Assembly: GCA_021851535.1 (NCBI GenBank) | Contig: JAJZDT010000009.1 | Span: 1 to 8,361, forward strand | Reading direction: 5' to 3' | DNA: 8,361 bases | Origin: Microcaldota archaeon | GTDB taxonomy: Archaea; Micrarchaeota; Micrarchaeia; Micrarchaeales; Micrarchaeaceae | Shown: positions 7,025-8,361 of the stretch, one piece after another | Layout: each line of letters starts with the position of its first letter | Numbering within the stretch: the stretch's first letter is position 1 | Translations under genes and position numbers: made by a program | Notes under the pieces: generated by a model | What the model was told of the DNA's origin: nothing | Databases searched by the model: none | The model's input: the letters and a program-made list of their open reading frames with translations, nothing else

Positions 7025-8361
7025 TGAAAAATAATTACAAAGGATTCCTTTTTACGCTAGATGCGATATTTTCGTTAGTTATAGCAAGCCTTGCAGTATC
7101 TACGCTCTTATATGTAAGCTTTGTAACGCCTGTTGCGTCAAATAGCCAAAATGACAAGGCAAGCAGTGTGTTAAATAGCATGCTTGCTTTAAGTACGGGA
7201 AGTGTTATAGGTAATGGGAGTATATCTGGCGTATACTCCAATCCATATATAAGTTATAACCCAAATATAAAAATGCCAATATTAACATCCTCTTCATATA
7301 TACGATACAACAAAAATATACCTAGTACAAGTGTGAATGCCATAACCATATCAATATGGATATATCCCACCGGTGCTGGAAGCGGAACTGGTGCTGGAAA
7401 TATTGCAAGCGCGCTAAATGGCAGTGGCGGAATGATATTATCAAGCGCCAATAGTTATCAGCTTGCGCGATTCCCAAATGGCCAATTATATTATTCGTTT
7501 AATACTATAGGACTTAGCTGGATTGATACCAATCACTATATACCAATGAATAAATGGAGCAATATCGTCCTTACGTATTCAAGGGCAAGCGGCACGTTAA
7601 ATATATATGACAACTCAACGCTTATATCAACTGCAGGCTTCTCTGGTCCTTTGACTATGAGTTCAAGTCCGTGCATAGCAGCATTTTCAGTAGGAAGCAA
7701 CTGTTATGCAAATCAGAATTTTTACGGCAGCATAATGAATGTACAAATATATAATGTGACATTAAATCCCACAGATGTACATTACCTGTATAGTGAAGGT
7801 TTATTTGGGCTGCCAATTGGGAAACATAATCTTTTAGGATGGTGGCCGCTGGATGGAAATTCGAATGATTATAGTGGTAATAATCAGGATTTAACCTATA
7901 ACAATGTTACTTTTTCGAGTATAAATAAAACGGCTTTCGGAAATCTTAATTTATCAGATAGCGCACCCATTCTCCAGACAATGGCAAATTTATATTTGAA
8001 TGGATATGGTGGTTACGCATCAGAAATAATGTACTCTAGCGCGAATATCAGCGACTATGGACTGTTCATAAATAACAAATATGCGCCCGCTCTTAATATA
8101 GCAGATTTCAATGGTACGAATAGTTACATAAATGTGACTGGACCAATGAATCTACAAAACTTCACAATATCAGCATGGGTTATGACAACCAATTTAAAAA
8201 ATGAGACAATAGAAACTGGCAACCCCACCGGATCCAATCACTTGCTTGAAATATTTTACGGTAATAGTATATGCTCTAATAAAATACCAATAAGTGGATA
8301 TTTCTTTGTAGGTGCATATAACAACGTACATGTATGTTCTGGATTATCAGTAACTCCAGAT
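7021..8361 (+). CDS. Pilin-like N-terminus with LamG-like domains, 3'-truncated by the window edge
   Basis: An open frame of 447 codons runs from ATG 7021 (or the adjacent ATG 7024) to the last base with no stop, so the C-terminus is missing. The start overlaps the upstream stop as ATGA, indicating translational coupling. The N-terminus K-G-F-L-F-T-L-D-A-I-F leads into a hydrophobic helix of about 22 residues, pilin-like but without the Q-x-S-x-E motif. A first LamG-like domain spans about 90-270 (core W113; closing F-Y-G-S-I-M-N-V-Q-I-Y-N from 234), then W-W-P-L-D-G-N from 274. A linker follows, and a second LamG opens at F-N-G-T-N-S-Y-I (363; core W386). Cysteines come in pairs: C218/C228 in the first domain and C418/C439 in the second, likely disulfides of an exported protein. 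It is clearly paralogous to the 955-residue protein two genes upstream. An adhesin role is inferred. Confidence 0.85.
   Translation, partial: MMKNNYKGFLFTLDAIFSLVIASLAVSTLLYVSFVTPVASNSQNDKASSVLNSMLALSTGSVIGNGSISGVYSNPYISYNPNIKMPILTSSSYIRYNKNIPSTSVNAITISIWIYPTGAGSGTGAGNIASALNGSGGMILSSANSYQLARFPNGQLYYSFNTIGLSWIDTNHYIPMNKWSNIVLTYSRASGTLNIYDNSTLISTAGFSGPLTMSSSPCIAAFSVGSNCYANQNFYGSIMNVQIYNVTLNPTDVHYLYSEGLFGLPIGKHNLLGWWPLDGNSNDYSGNNQDLTYNNVTFSSINKTAFGNLNLSDSAPILQTMANLYLNGYGGYASEIMYSSANISDYGLFINNKYAPALNIADFNGTNSYINVTGPMNLQNFTISAWVMTTNLKNETIETGNPTGSNHLLEIFYGNSICSNKIPISGYFFVGAYNNVHVCSGLSVTPD
7720..7890 (+). repeat. LamG boundary module, copy 3
   Basis: Encodes F-Y-G-S-I-M-N-V-Q (from residue 234) through W-W-P-L-D-G-N (274) to N-D-Y-S-G-N-N. 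Phe-to-Trp spacing is 40 residues. A 20-base run, 7831-7850, is identical to 5752-5771 in the first LamG gene. Confidence 0.75.

Noticed and set aside
4660..7890. LamG repeats as a CRISPR array or a mobile element
   Set aside because: Copies are in-frame protein modules in long coding regions with unequal spacing, without terminal inverted repeats or short regular spacers.
3619..8361. The three plus-strand genes being one frameshifted gene
   Set aside because: Each has its own start next to the previous stop and its own N-terminal hydrophobic helix, as expected of separate genes.

Overview
The window is AT-rich and reads as archaeal. It carries a class III (EppA-type) pilin signal sequence, a two-subunit 2-oxoacid:ferredoxin oxidoreductase of the kind common in archaea, a small YggU/DUF167 protein, TATA-like elements close to start codons (short or absent leaders), and heavy use of ATA for isoleucine. 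Giant Asn-rich LamG surface proteins anchored by pilin-like N-termini would suit a small-genome acidophilic or DPANN lineage of the ARMAN type (Micrarchaeota/Parvarchaeota). That placement is inference, and Thermoplasmatales cannot be excluded from this sequence alone.

Layout. (1) Positions 1-575, plus strand: 3' part of a HAD-superfamily hydrolase whose start lies upstream; the frame is open from the first bases. (2) Positions 602-3233, minus strand: an operon of a fused gamma-alpha subunit followed, after one nucleotide, by the thiamine-diphosphate beta subunit of 2-oxoacid:ferredoxin oxidoreductase. The beta gene is convergent with the HAD gene across 26 bases. (3) Positions 3300-3524, minus strand: a DUF167/YggU protein, 66 bases upstream of the alpha gene. 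(4) Positions 3525-3618: a 94-base divergent promoter region. (5) Positions 3619-8361, plus strand: three tightly packed genes for surface proteins with pilin-like N-termini, namely a 955-residue class III pilin-like protein with three LamG-like domains, a 177-residue pilin-like membrane protein, and a further LamG protein that runs off the right edge (447 residues visible, no stop codon).

How the genes work together. The oxidoreductase subunits form one enzyme that decarboxylates a 2-oxoacid to the acyl-CoA and reduces ferredoxin. The plus-strand operon looks like a dedicated cell-surface assembly: one protein with a canonical pilin processing and assembly motif and two with a different [ST]-[FL]-D N-terminal motif. 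Two of the three display jelly-roll (concanavalin-like) domains and could act as adhesins or a pilus-like coat. This surface operon is the most unusual part of the window. It shares repeated LamG boundary modules, an inter-domain linker motif and local cysteine clusters across its two large genes. No tRNA, rRNA, CRISPR array or insertion sequence was seen.
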